This document shows, one piece after another, positions 8,258 through 17,348 of a stretch of DNA of 27,899 nucleotides; the stretch's first letter is position 1; every line of letters begins with the position of its first letter. Made by a program: the position numbers and the translations under genes. Origin of the DNA: a virus; IMG/VR virus record IMGVR_UViG_3300031658_000080, positions 1-27,899 of that record. One strand, written 5' to 3'. Under the pieces are notes generated by a model that was not told the DNA's origin, did no database searches, and was given only the letters and a program-made list of their open reading frames with translations.

Positions 8258-11200
8258 TTATGCTAATACACTTGGTATTAAAACTATAATAGTGCTTTTT
8301 ACCACTAACTCATCACTAATGGTAAAAGTTTGTACTTCTCTCGGTGATAACGTGAGGTTGTACTCATCTTTCTTGTCATCGTATCCACCGACTAGTTTAT
8401 GTGATAATTTCAAATTATCTCTAAACCAATCCTTCATTCCGTGGTCTGATATTGGTGTTAATCCATCTTTAGACAAACGCATTACTGTACCCCTGACTTT
8501 ATCTGTAAAGTAAGCCCTATAGGATTCCGCTACAAATGATTCGGGGTTTTTAGATATACCATACTCCCCAGCAAATGGGATGGTTTGCCCTAACACATTT
8601 TCACTCGCTATTAACTGTGGATTTCCGTCGGCATTATATATCGCATCTCTGTCCGCTAGGATCTTCAACACCCTATCCTCACACAAAGCTATCAAATCAC
8701 CATCAGCCGTAGATCTTGTGTGTAATTTTTGGATGCTACCATACGCTGGGTTTATATCCTTCGTGATCTTCTCTGCTGCAATAAATTGGTTTAAATTATT
8801 AACCCCAGGTGTTGAATTGTATATACCGGAGTATATTAAACCATATCTTCTGGTCTCTTCTATATATTCTTTATCTAAAGTGGAAGATGCCTTTGGTCCG
8901 TTTGACAAATAGGGTTTATTATAAGTATCTCCTATTCTATTAGACTCAACTCCATTCCCAAAAGACCAACAATTAAACCAGTTTAAACCAACTTTATTAA
9001 TAGTCTCAACCTCGAAACCTACAATCATAGTATAGTCGTCATTGAACTTAGCGCCAACAAACCTAACGTAAGAAGTACCCCCCGAAATATTGTCAAAAAC
9101 TAAAATTGGGGGCGGAGCATTGACAGGTTTTATCAAAAAATATTGAGCAAAAGTAATAGCTGGCGTGATAAATAAGAGATTTTGTTGAAAAATTCCTAAA
9201 GCACCAATTCCACCCCATCCATTAGCAGTTATACTTCCATCAAAACTATCTTCAATTTCTGGTTCAAGCCGCAGGGTGGAGCCAATAGGTATTAACATCT
9301 CTCCATCACCACTATCGATTGAAGTCGGTATCTTACCACTCGCTTCGTAATATATATCTAAATCCGCGTCCTTTCTTGGCTCTGTTTCAAATACCGCTGG
9401 ATAAGTGCTAATAGGTTCAACCCTATCAGTATCATATGTTTCTATAAACTGAAGGTCCCCTGTATTAAAAGCATCTGCTCCAGTAACCCCTGCGTTAGTA
9501 AGTAGGTCATTTAGAACATCACCCCCATCAATAGTGTAGACTATATGATAGGCTAATCTCCTGTTATTTGGTCTAGCAAAATCCTTCAAAAATTTAGCCT
9601 TACTCCAATCGGGATTCCCATGGAGGTCATACGACCCATTATAAGGCTCTGGCAATGCCGCCCTATGGTTATATACACGCTCTTTAGACACACTAACAAT
9701 AGTGTATGTTTTAGTGTGATCAGCTCCCATCCGAAACTTACTACCCGTTTTTATTTGATCAGCGAAATCTTTTTGTGCCACCTCATGTGAATTACTAGTA
9801 TCACCAACAGCCCACTTATCATCCGTTTGCTTACCTATGTGTGGTTCTATCGCTGAGTAAGATAGTGTTAACCTGTACTCAACACCACTTGCTGCACTCG
9901 ACGAACTCCAACTTGATATACCATGTTGAAACGCTGTACCTAAACTCGATCCAGTTCCATAACTATCTGTAACACTACCATCACCACCCCAAAACCCATT
10001 ATCATAAAGATAAGTTTGAGTGGTGCTAAGGTCTGTCATATTACTATTTGTTACCGCATCCGCGAAAAGGGCTGAGGTTAGAGGTTGTGTTCCCGCATAA
10101 GATGCTTGGTCAATAAACCACCTCCCCTGCATATTGCTTCCCCCAAACTTTAATAGAGATTTCCAATGGGATTTTTTGTATGAGCTACTTGATATACCAC
10201 TCACTGCGTTTGTAGTGGAATTATTTCCAACTGGAGTGCCGACGTTAAGTTCTATCTGATCAGCATTGTAATCTCGCAGGTAATATATGTCTGCGCTAGC
10301 GGTTATTCTCCAGTTTATATCAACGCTTTGTGGTGTTGATAAATAATGCTTTGCGTGTTCGTCATTTCTTATTTTAACAAAAAACCTGCCATCAAACTCA
10401 GGTTTATTCTTTACCTCCTTTTTATGTATTACGGGTCTATAATCGGTGTTAGCAATTAATACCCCAGGGGTGTCGCTAATCCAACTATCACTACTTGTTA
10501 TAGGTTTTGATAAAAACACCTCGTACACAGCATTATCAGTCCCAATAGCATTTGTAGCGTCGATAGAAACCACTTTTGTTATTAAGTACTTTTCACTTTG
10601 AACAGCACCTCCATCAATATCACCTATAAAAGAAACGTATAACTCGCTATTACCCTTTTCATCCCACTGTTCCTCTAAATCCGGCATTCCTAATTGATTT
10701 GCAGTTGCAACATCACCTGACCACCACACCAAGTCAATATAAAAAGAACTACCACCTGTAACTGGTTCTTTTGGCTCATTACCCCCACCAGATCCACCAA
10801 AAATCGCGTCCGTACTTAAACCAGGCCATGCAACAGGTCTAGCTATAGTGGTAAAAGTTGTTTTAATATACTCTGGTGCTTCATTTTTTATGGCTACAAT
10901 TTTATATCTAGCCTCTTCAACAACAACCTCATTATTTTCTACCCCTTTCTTTAAAATCAAGTAGGTATCTTCATCAACCTTGTTTCTATCAACAGACGGA
11001 AAAGCTAACCAAACATTACCATCCTCAGCATCATATATTCTGCCTAACGCTAAGTTGTAATACTCATTTGATGTCTCTTTTACAAAGAATTTATAATACT
11101 TCGCCCACAATGGGTGTGGAGTATTAATCTCAGCATTTATTAAAGTAGACGATCCAGCCATATCCTTTGTAACCGTTTGGTTTGAGCTATTATTAGTAAA

Positions 11201-13066
11201 TACTGGAGTCTCCCTTCCGTACTGATCCCCATACACAACACCAACATTATATGTTCTAAGTGACTTTATAGACTTTTTCCCAGCGCCGCTCCTACCTGAT
11301 GTTGCTCTAACACCAATATTAGCTAACACCCCTGGGAGAGTATCTATATTGTAGTTTTGTAAATAATTAGCATATACGATTCTATTACCAATAACCTCTT
11401 GAGCTAAAGCTGATCTAGGCACGTTATCCCAAGTGCGAAGTGATTGGTTGGATGGCAATACAGCATAAATGTTTTCGGTGGTAATTTCGTAGGAACCAAA
11501 AGATCCGGGGAAAGTACCAGCGGCTAACCATGCTATATCAGATGGTTTTATACTACTTACGGTATATATAACGGGTGATGCCTCATCTTTGTACAGTAAG
11601 TCAACCTGTACGACGTCCTTAGGTATATCATAAGATATAAAATCCTTTAATTTTAATGATTTTAAGTTATTAACCATACCTTTGTTATATGCCTCGGTTG
11701 GGTGGTAGCTGAAGTGACCAGCTACAAATGCTACTTCTGAAAAAGGACCAATTGAGGAGTATTCACCATCCTCATATTTATATCTACATGCAAATCTAGG
11801 AAATTTATGCTCAAATAAATTTTGTCCAACCTCTGAAACGGCGACAAAATAACCAGTGGAATACATTGGGGTGTTTGGTGAAATTGATACTATCGTTATA
11901 CCAAACTCCACTTCAACACCGACATGTGTAATTACGTTTACCACCGCTCTCACCATATAATTCTCGGGTGGGTGGGTGTTTGAAGCCATACTATTAAGTA
12001 GTATCACATCCCCAATTTGTATATCAGGCGGGTTTACCCCCGTAGAAGCACCAATGGTTATTATTAAGTTATCACCTTCTAATTTCAACGTGGGAGATGT
12101 GGTTGCTCCATCAGTGAAATTAACGTTATACGCCACGCCACTAACTCCATCCTCCCTGAGAGATGTTAGTGATTTTAGTGTTGGAGCTCTTGAAGGAGCT
12201 TTTTTAATAACTGTTATGTGTTTTTCTGCAACATTTATACCGGAACTAACGGTTATGTTTTGATCTTTATTGATTAACAAGGTTCGCACTTGACCATCTT
12301 GTTGTGTGCCCTCTATACTACGTTGTAGGTTTATTTTTTTTGGCTCAGTAACCCCATCCGTCCAAAACAACATGTCATCAATTATATTTATACCGGTGAT
12401 ACTACGATCAGCGTCAAGGTTCAAACACCCTGACCTTAAGAATAAATAACACTCAGTGTTGGCTCCAAACGCTACATCTAGATTGTCAAACACCATGAAC
12501 TCAGGGTCTCCAGTAAACTGAGCCACATGGGTGTGTATAACAGTGTTAGCCGCTACTTTTACTTCATCAGTATTGATGTTGATTATTTTCTCTAACACAT
12601 CCCCAACTGAAACACTAGCAACCCAACCTGGTGGAGTATATATAGTATTTGTAGCGTAATCAAACGCCGGTAAAGAATCTAAAGCCTCTGATTTGGATAC
12701 CACTAATTTAGTATCAGTAAAAACAACTTCCACAACATTGTCTTTCAGCTTTATAATATAATCCCAGCTAAATACACCAGGCAAAAGTACTGCTCTACCA
12801 TAGTTAAACCTAGGCCCCGCTAAGAAGAAATAAACACTATCCATCTTTTCATCAGAAATACTACCGACACATACTTGTTTAGTTATATCGAATGGTATAT
12901 TTATTTTAGAATTACCAAGTACATTTTGGATAGTTCCAACGTCAGATCCCTCTGAGGTTGAAACCTGTACGTTCATCGCATGTCTATATTCTCCGTTGGG
13001 AACAAGTCTTTCATCAACATCCTTGTTCATTTTACCACCGGTAAACTGATGTTTAATCTCTGGCAT
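8258..13066 (-). CDS. Large tail stabilization (tail accessory) protein, crAss-like type
   Basis: At 1602 residues this is the longest gene in the window. The N-terminus has the hallmark FTGGKMNKDVDERLVPNGEY followed by NVQVSTSEGSDVG (about residues 8-42). From memory this marks the tail stabilization proteins of crAss-like and other Bacteroidetes podophages, which are likened to P22 gp10. The C-terminal region has AYFTDKVRGTVMRLSKDG (from 1518) and a GGYDDKKDEYNLTL strand motif, also seen in that family. The rest is beta-rich with no membrane segment. It follows the connector-type gene by three bases and precedes the receptor-binding-type gene. I infer that it builds the tail hub or nozzle to which fibres attach. 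The family link is fairly sure; the exact place in the virion is inferred. Confidence 0.8.
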   Translation of the reverse strand: MPEIKHQFTGGKMNKDVDERLVPNGEYRHAMNVQVSTSEGSDVGTIQNVLGNSKINIPFDITKQVCVGSISDEKMDSVYFFLAGPRFNYGRAVLLPGVFSWDYIIKLKDNVVEVVFTDTKLVVSKSEALDSLPAFDYATNTIYTPPGWVASVSVGDVLEKIININTDEVKVAANTVIHTHVAQFTGDPEFMVFDNLDVAFGANTECYLFLRSGCLNLDADRSITGINIIDDMLFWTDGVTEPKKINLQRSIEGTQQDGQVRTLLINKDQNITVSSGINVAEKHITVIKKAPSRAPTLKSLTSLREDGVSGVAYNVNFTDGATTSPTLKLEGDNLIITIGASTGVNPPDIQIGDVILLNSMASNTHPPENYMVRAVVNVITHVGVEVEFGITIVSISPNTPMYSTGYFVAVSEVGQNLFEHKFPRFACRYKYEDGEYSSIGPFSEVAFVAGHFSYHPTEAYNKGMVNNLKSLKLKDFISYDIPKDVVQVDLLYKDEASPVIYTVSSIKPSDIAWLAAGTFPGSFGSYEITTENIYAVLPSNQSLRTWDNVPRSALAQEVIGNRIVYANYLQNYNIDTLPGVLANIGVRATSGRSGAGKKSIKSLRTYNVGVVYGDQYGRETPVFTNNSSNQTVTKDMAGSSTLINAEINTPHPLWAKYYKFFVKETSNEYYNLALGRIYDAEDGNVWLAFPSVDRNKVDEDTYLILKKGVENNEVVVEEARYKIVAIKNEAPEYIKTTFTTIARPVAWPGLSTDAIFGGSGGGNEPKEPVTGGSSFYIDLVWWSGDVATANQLGMPDLEEQWDEKGNSELYVSFIGDIDGGAVQSEKYLITKVVSIDATNAIGTDNAVYEVFLSKPITSSDSWISDTPGVLIANTDYRPVIHKKEVKNKPEFDGRFFVKIRNDEHAKHYLSTPQSVDINWRITASADIYYLRDYNADQIELNVGTPVGNNSTTNAVSGISSSSYKKSHWKSLLKFGGSNMQGRWFIDQASYAGTQPLTSALFADAVTNSNMTDLSTTQTYLYDNGFWGGDGSVTDSYGTGSSLGTAFQHGISSWSSSSAASGVEYRLTLSYSAIEPHIGKQTDDKWAVGDTSNSHEVAQKDFADQIKTGSKFRMGADHTKTYTIVSVSKERVYNHRAALPEPYNGSYDLHGNPDWSKAKFLKDFARPNNRRLAYHIVYTIDGGDVLNDLLTNAGVTGADAFNTGDLQFIETYDTDRVEPISTYPAVFETEPRKDADLDIYYEASGKIPTSIDSGDGEMLIPIGSTLRLEPEIEDSFDGSITANGWGGIGALGIFQQNLLFITPAITFAQYFLIKPVNAPPPILVFDNISGGTSYVRFVGAKFNDDYTMIVGFEVETINKVGLNWFNCWSFGNGVESNRIGDTYNKPYLSNGPKASSTLDKEYIEETRRYGLIYSGIYNSTPGVNNLNQFIAAEKITKDINPAYGSIQKLHTRSTADGDLIALCEDRVLKILADRDAIYNADGNPQLIASENVLGQTIPFAGEYGISKNPESFVAESYRAYFTDKVRGTVMRLSKDGLTPISDHGMKDWFRDNLKLSHKLVGGYDDKKDEYNLTLSPREVQTFTISDELVVKSTIIVLIPSVLA

Positions 13067-13069
13067 GTA

Positions 13070-13948
13070 CTAGTGTTTTATTTGTTTCGATTTACCTCTT
13101 AAAATTTGAGTGATTTCTTCTAGTTTAAGATTTGATAATCTTAATTTCGCAGTTCTAACAGCGGCAAATCTTTCTTTCTTAAGTCTATTTACTTGGTACT
13201 CTGGTATATTTGATTTCCCAGAGAGAATACCATGAGACATCCATTTGTACATAGCTTCTTCTGCGAACTTATGAACCTTCATTTCTCCTGGCGTACCAAG
13301 ACTATCGCTTATGTAATCTAAGATCACAGTTTTTCCACTAATATTAGAGCTAAAATGTATTTTACCACTGCTGATATCTATATAAAAAGAACCGTTGGCC
13401 TGTGCGTGTTGAGGGTCAAGTCCATACCTACTACCATCTAACGGCCAGTAAGTATCATCTTGATAGTCGTCTTGATTTCCAGATGTAGTACTGGATTTAT
13501 AGTTAGCCCAAGTTGTTGATTCCGAGTTCTCTAGAGCTGCTCCGCCGTCGGCAGTGCTATGAAAACTATATGCTCCAGCTGAATCTTGTAATAAACTTCT
13601 AGGATTTGAGGTTTTGCTAGCTGGGTATAACAAATGTTTTATCCCAGCTGAATCCACCCAACTAATTTTAGTGTAGTTAACATAGTCCTGTGGTAAAGTC
13701 ATGGTTAGCGTTGCTGGAACCACTATTTCTATTCCCTTAACAGACTTAAGCGTGTCGAATGACATTTCAGCTAGACCTCTTTGTGCATGGAAAGCCACAT
13801 CTGTCCTACTAGCTTTAGATATTAATTTGTCTTCACCCACGTATACGATCATAAATTGATTTATGATATCCTCTAAAGAAGCAAATTGGTAATCTCCAGG
13901 TTGTGCGTGTGCATAGTACTCACTTTCTGATACGTCTAATAATCCCAT
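13070..13948 (-). CDS. Head-tail connector / tail accessory protein
   Basis: The 292-residue product has an N-terminal region (YQFASLEDIINQFMIVYVG, about 20-38) followed by a helical stretch with HAQRGLAEMSFDTLKSV, then a beta-rich core (70-215). It ends in a basic helical tail (VNRLKKERFAAVRTAKLRL, ending in GKSKQIKH). This layout and the place between the 240-residue protein and the stabilization protein match the connector or ring proteins of crAss-like phages and, more loosely, P22 gp4-type accessory factors. The middle has a low-complexity Ser/Thr/Asp segment near 140-165. The gene ends in TAG and the next ATG follows after three bases, so the two are probably translationally coupled. 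The exact ring assignment is uncertain. Confidence 0.7.
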   Translation of the reverse strand: MGLLDVSESEYYAHAQPGDYQFASLEDIINQFMIVYVGEDKLISKASRTDVAFHAQRGLAEMSFDTLKSVKGIEIVVPATLTMTLPQDYVNYTKISWVDSAGIKHLLYPASKTSNPRSLLQDSAGAYSFHSTADGGAALENSESTTWANYKSSTTSGNQDDYQDDTYWPLDGSRYGLDPQHAQANGSFYIDISSGKIHFSSNISGKTVILDYISDSLGTPGEMKVHKFAEEAMYKWMSHGILSGKSNIPEYQVNRLKKERFAAVRTAKLRLSNLKLEEITQILRGKSKQIKH

Positions 13949-13951
13949 GTG

Positions 13952-14674
13952 TTATATTTTTGATTGTTGTTGTTTAATCATACTTTCCATAGCACCACCT
14001 GCCCTCATAACATCAACTTGTTGTGTGGCTAACCCTGCTAATCGCAATATCTTATTTACTAATTGTATCTCCTCGGATGGGTGCAATTCGAAGTGTGCGG
14101 TTGTAGGGGTGGCATTATACATTGCTCTTTTGTTAATAACAGCATATGTCCAGTTAACCTTATTAGGTGTTCTTATATAAGTTACATTAAAAGGTGGTAA
14201 ATCACTACTACCGCCATCATTACATTTTAACACCTTGCCCTGAAGATTTGCTATTGGTCTAGCTACACTAGGACTTGTTAGTGGGCTTTTTTTATTGTTT
14301 ATATAATCTCTAGTGTTCAGCATCTCACATTCCCCAGAGGAGTTCTTTAACCCAACATGGGAAATTCTATGTACCTCGTTAGGGATAACTTTCCCCCCAC
14401 CTGGAGCATTAATCCAAGTAGCAATTATTGTTGATTTTGGCGAGCTTTCGAATATACGTAGTTTATCTTCTAGTATATCATCAATATCAGCAATAACCGT
14501 GTCATTACCCTGCGACTTCCTAGCTTGATTTATGTCATAAAAATATTGTTCAAATATTTCTAATTGAGCTTGGTTAGCGAATAAATTAAAGTCTTGAGGG
14601 GTTATATATCCTCGCTGTTCCTTATTAGCTAAAGCCAAAACCTTCTGATATACTGTATCTATATTTACCGCCAT
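13952..14674 (-). CDS. Conserved connector/ring-type virion protein
   Basis: The 240-residue protein begins with IDTVYQKVLALANKEQRGYI, then TPQDFNLFANQAQLEIFEQY. From memory, this 'NKEQRGYITPxxFNxxAxxAQxEIFExYF' start is highly characteristic of a conserved structural protein next to the connector in crAss-like and flavobacterial podophages. The middle is beta-rich with Pro/Gly loops, and the C-terminus is helical and Gln-rich (MESMIKQQQSKI). It lies three bases upstream of the connector gene and nine bases downstream of the 53-residue gene. A role in the neck or ring stack below the portal is inferred from position. Confidence 0.7.
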   Translation of the reverse strand: MAVNIDTVYQKVLALANKEQRGYITPQDFNLFANQAQLEIFEQYFYDINQARKSQGNDTVIADIDDILEDKLRIFESSPKSTIIATWINAPGGGKVIPNEVHRISHVGLKNSSGECEMLNTRDYINNKKSPLTSPSVARPIANLQGKVLKCNDGGSSDLPPFNVTYIRTPNKVNWTYAVINKRAMYNATPTTAHFELHPSEEIQLVNKILRLAGLATQQVDVMRAGGAMESMIKQQQSKI

Positions 14675-14683
14675 AATTTCTTT

Positions 14684-14845
14684 TTATTTATTATATGGGA
14701 ACAATCTATTTAAAATATCTCTTCTCTCCCCACATCCACAATCTTTTTTAACAACTTTGCTAACTGTATCTACAACCTTCTTTATTCCAGTTGCTTTTAT
14801 TATCTTCTCTATCGTATCTCCTAATCCTTTAGATTTTTCTTTCAT
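14684..14845 (-). CDS. 53-residue Cys-Gly-Cys miniprotein
   Basis: A short frame from ATG at 14845 to TAA at 14684 gives 53 residues, beginning MKEKSKGLGDTIEKIIKATG and ending RRDILNRLFPYNK. It has a helical amphipathic first half (7-33), then a Cys-Gly-Cys motif at 36-38 followed by Gly-Glu-Arg-Arg and a conserved-looking LNRLFPY end. I recall very similar small proteins with 'GLGDTIEK..KATGIKKVVD...DCGC' in marine Bacteroidetes phages, with no known function. It fills the gap between two structural genes, so it is probably real. Two cysteines alone are too few for a zinc site in a monomer; a dimer could form one. Confidence 0.75.
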   Translation of the reverse strand: MKEKSKGLGDTIEKIIKATGIKKVVDTVSKVVKKDCGCGERRDILNRLFPYNK

Positions 14846-14864
14846 ATAATTAAATTTAGTAGTT

Positions 14865-14890
14865 TACGATCGCCCCGAAGAGCGACCGCA
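14865..14890 (-). other. UUCG-capped intergenic RNA hairpin
   Basis: On the minus strand, an 11-base arm (14890-14880) and its partner (14875-14865) enclose the loop TTCG, closed by a C-G pair, forming the extra-stable cUUCGg tetraloop. The stem has three G-U wobbles and no mismatch. It lies between the stop of the 285-residue gene (14903) and the start of the 53-residue gene (14845). It is strikingly GC-rich for its surroundings. No long U tract follows, so a classical terminator is less likely than an RNA stability or processing element or a weak attenuator. Confidence 0.6.
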
Positions 14891-14902
14891 TCTACAGTTA
14901 GA

Positions 14903-15760
14903 TTAATTTAATCTTTTTTCAATATTGGAGTAAATCTCCATTCCTTCATCTGTTTTGAACCAGTGCGCTAAAGCGGTGTAAGGATGCTCGTCAAATGGTA
15001 TAACCATTAGTTTTCTCCCGTTACTACCCCACATAAAGTTTCTTTGATCAGAAGATAGTCTTAGCACCCCAGCTTCAACAGCTTTTATACCAAAGTTTCT
15101 TAGCATTACATTTTCGTCATCCGCTAACTCTAAGAAGAGTTTAGGGTTGTTACGAGCAAATACTAATAAATCTCTTTTAAGTTCCTTAGAACTCAAGTTA
15201 GATACATCAGATCCTTTCTCTACACGCATGATAGCTTCCGCCATGTCTATGTCTATATTTCTAGCTGCTACTAATGCATCGACTTGCATGTTTAACACGT
15301 CAATTTCGTCAGCCGCTTTGACTGCTGGCTTGTACTCCTCGTAAACATTTCCCATGTGTGGGTGGTATAAACTTAAAAGTTTCTGCAATACCGTTTCATT
15401 TTTTGGAACAAATAAATTTCCACTTCTAAAAATTATATGCTCTAATCTTTGATCGCCCTTCATTTCATCTACAAAAGAAGTTGTTTGGTTTTTACAATAC
15501 TTAAGTTCTCTTTCGTATCCTTTTTCTTCATCAAAGTAGTATATATCCGCCGCTTTAATAGTTCTTGAAAGTGGTTTTTTACCGCCTCTTAGCATATAGA
15601 CTCTATCTTTAATTTCCCACTCATTAGCGGGTTTTAATCTTTCTCTTGCTTTTGGTTCTGCAACTACAGTTTCTTCAAAAAATTCTGTAACTACTTCTTC
15701 CATTGTTTCAATTTGAGGTTGTACCTCAACTTTCTTTGTTGTGTTAGCTTTTTTAGCCAT
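14903..15760 (-). CDS. Conserved phage structural protein of unknown role
   Basis: The 285-residue protein starts with a Lys-rich and then acidic, disordered-looking N-terminus (1-45). A beta domain follows (RVYMLRGGKKPLSRTI at 53-68, YYFDEEKGYERELKYCKNQT at 74-93), then a helical C-terminal half (150-285). That half includes ELADDENVMLRNFGIKAVEA and the conserved-looking VIPFDEHPYTALAHWFKTDE (253-272). I recall this C-terminal pattern in unrelated marine myo- and podophages near capsid genes, but with no assigned function. It comes directly after the capsid gene and its terminator. A head-completion or capsid-associated role is inference from place only. Confidence 0.75.
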   Translation of the reverse strand: MAKKANTTKKVEVQPQIETMEEVVTEFFEETVVAEPKARERLKPANEWEIKDRVYMLRGGKKPLSRTIKAADIYYFDEEKGYERELKYCKNQTTSFVDEMKGDQRLEHIIFRSGNLFVPKNETVLQKLLSLYHPHMGNVYEEYKPAVKAADEIDVLNMQVDALVAARNIDIDMAEAIMRVEKGSDVSNLSSKELKRDLLVFARNNPKLFLELADDENVMLRNFGIKAVEAGVLRLSSDQRNFMWGSNGRKLMVIPFDEHPYTALAHWFKTDEGMEIYSNIEKRLN

Positions 15761-15780
15761 AATATAATATAATATAAATT
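15761..15780 (-). promoter_or_regulatory. AATAT-repeat translation leader
   Basis: Directly before the ATG of the 285-residue gene the leader is a tandem AATAT pentamer repeat (plus-strand reading). The same pentamer occurs in the leader of the scaffold gene at 18513. There is no Shine-Dalgarno motif. It lies just past the U tract of the capsid terminator. I do not see a clear Bacteroidetes TTG/TAnnTTTG promoter here. Confidence 0.4.
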
Positions 15781-15822
15781 AATAAAAATAAAAGGGGTTG
15801 GGGAATTACCCCCAACCTCTTT
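15778..15822 (-). terminator. Rho-independent terminator after the capsid gene
   Basis: On the minus strand two 13-base arms (15822-15810 and 15803-15791) form a stem around a six-base loop. The core is GGTTGGGG paired with CCCCAACC, extended past one A/C mismatch by a G-C and three A-U pairs. The 3' arm runs straight into a T-rich tract. This is a textbook intrinsic terminator, 15 bases beyond the TAG of the capsid gene. Since the next gene has no clear promoter, it may be partial and so raise capsid messenger over downstream genes. Confidence 0.9.
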
Positions 15823-15836
15823 AATGTAAATAATGC

Positions 15837-17336
15837 CTATTTCATTAACATGAAATTGTTAGCACCTTGAGTAATTAAACATCTTTCTGATAACATATGA
15901 ATTTGCATTGCATCTAAAGCAGATGTAGCAGCTCCAACAGAACCAGTAACCCATGATTTCATTTTTCTATCATCAGTTTGTGAAGCTCTATAACGAACAT
16001 GTAAGAAAGGACGTTTCATGTTTTGACCTAATTGTTGGTCATAAACAGAAGAAGTACCAGCTGGAATAATAACCCCTCTAATAGCGTTAGCAGCGTTAGC
16101 AGCATTAATACCACCTCTTGTTGCTAGATCATTTAAATATCTAAAGTCAGACTTGTAGAAGTCATAAGAACCTCTTCTGAAACCAGAGAAACCTAAGTTT
16201 AATGCCATATCTTCAGAGTTGTCGAATACTCCGTAAGAAGTACCACCAGCTCCATAAGAATTCATAGAAGCTAACATGTCATCCATTGCTAACGAAGTAG
16301 CTCTGTTTACAAACATCATGTTTTCTTCAATAGCACCTTGCTTATCAAACTCAGCTAAAATAGCGTCAAACTCAGCTAAATCAGTAGCAGCGTTAACACC
16401 AGTAACACCTGAAGTTAAATTACCTCTATCTTCAATAGCAGCAAATAAACCCTCAGTACCAACGTGTCCAGCGCCAGCAGTAGAACCAGCAACTATAGCA
16501 CCACCATCAATAGTAGAAGCAGCAAGATTTAATTGCCCTTCAAGCATTGACATTTCTAAGTGATCGGTAAAACGAGCTCTTGTGTCAGACTCAGCTTTTA
16601 AATACCATAAGTAACCTGATCCACCTTCTTCTGAAGAAGTTTCAACCCAACCAATTCTAGACGCATCAGAACCTGATACTTCGTAGAAATCTTTTAAGAT
16701 AATTGGTTTGTTTTGGAAAGTCTTGAAAGATGGCTCATTAGCTCCTCTAGTGTCAGTGTTAAGAAGACCAGTAGTATCTCTGTAGCTCATACCTTTTCCA
16801 AACTCAGAACCATAAACTAGTATAGTAGTAGTTTCAGTTCCACCTGTAGTTGATAAACCAGCAGTGTTTAAAGAAGCAAAGTCATAAGGCTGAACATCAA
16901 TTACAGAACCTGTATCAACAGCCTCTACGATACATTTTGTAACGCCCTCAGAGTTTGCTATAATAACAGTGTCATTCACTCTAATACCGTGAGCCGCCGC
17001 CACATCGTTTCCATCAATATCAGTTTCAATTTCGATTTGTCCACCTGATAAAGTACCACCAGCGTTTGATTCAACATGCCCTTTGTAAGACAAGTGTAGT
17101 CTACCTTGCTCTGACCAAATAACTTGATCAGCAGTCATAGACTCTTCAGCTCCTACTTGTGCAAGAAATCCTGATATAGTTCTCGGTCCGAAAACTTCAG
17201 CTTCTTTTTCCATAAGGTCTGGTAAATATTGTTGTGCCCAACCCGTTGAAGAGTTTAGGTCTAAATAATTTGAAGATAGCGCTTGTGGCAATGGAGCCGG
17301 TACGCTATTCAAATTAGTTGTTGCAGTAATTGCCAT
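15837..17336 (-). CDS. Major capsid protein
   Basis: The 499-residue length, the place after portal and scaffold, and the dedicated terminator all fit a major capsid protein; tailed phages use the HK97 fold. The N-terminal part has SSNYLDLNSSTGWAQQYLPD (21-40) and VFGPRTISGFLAQVG. A beta-rich insertion (about 100-152, IRVNDTVIIANSEG) suggests a surface or E-loop-side subdomain. The C-terminus carries RPFLHVRYRASQTDDR and ends SERCLITQGANNFMLMK, which I recall as typical of crAss-like capsid proteins. Codons look more uniform (GAA, GCA/GCT, GTA-type) than in the tail genes, as expected for high expression. The stop is TAG, followed by 27 in-frame sense codons before the next TAA. Self-assembly on the scaffold around the portal is the known role of the family. 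Confidence 0.85.
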   Translation of the reverse strand: MAITATTNLNSVPAPLPQALSSNYLDLNSSTGWAQQYLPDLMEKEAEVFGPRTISGFLAQVGAEESMTADQVIWSEQGRLHLSYKGHVESNAGGTLSGGQIEIETDIDGNDVAAAHGIRVNDTVIIANSEGVTKCIVEAVDTGSVIDVQPYDFASLNTAGLSTTGGTETTTILVYGSEFGKGMSYRDTTGLLNTDTRGANEPSFKTFQNKPIILKDFYEVSGSDASRIGWVETSSEEGGSGYLWYLKAESDTRARFTDHLEMSMLEGQLNLAASTIDGGAIVAGSTAGAGHVGTEGLFAAIEDRGNLTSGVTGVNAATDLAEFDAILAEFDKQGAIEENMMFVNRATSLAMDDMLASMNSYGAGGTSYGVFDNSEDMALNLGFSGFRRGSYDFYKSDFRYLNDLATRGGINAANAANAIRGVIIPAGTSSVYDQQLGQNMKRPFLHVRYRASQTDDRKMKSWVTGSVGAATSALDAMQIHMLSERCLITQGANNFMLMK

Positions 17337-17348
17337 AATTTTGTTTTT

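Noticed and set aside
11976-12263. Plus-strand 95-codon frame inside the stabilization gene
   Set aside because: Pure shadow of the 1602-residue gene with no plausible leader or homologous pattern.
4921-15780. Diversity-generating retroelement template repeat or reverse transcriptase
   Set aside because: No RT motif and no near-copy of the lectin-like 3' end is visible in the neighbouring genes or gaps.
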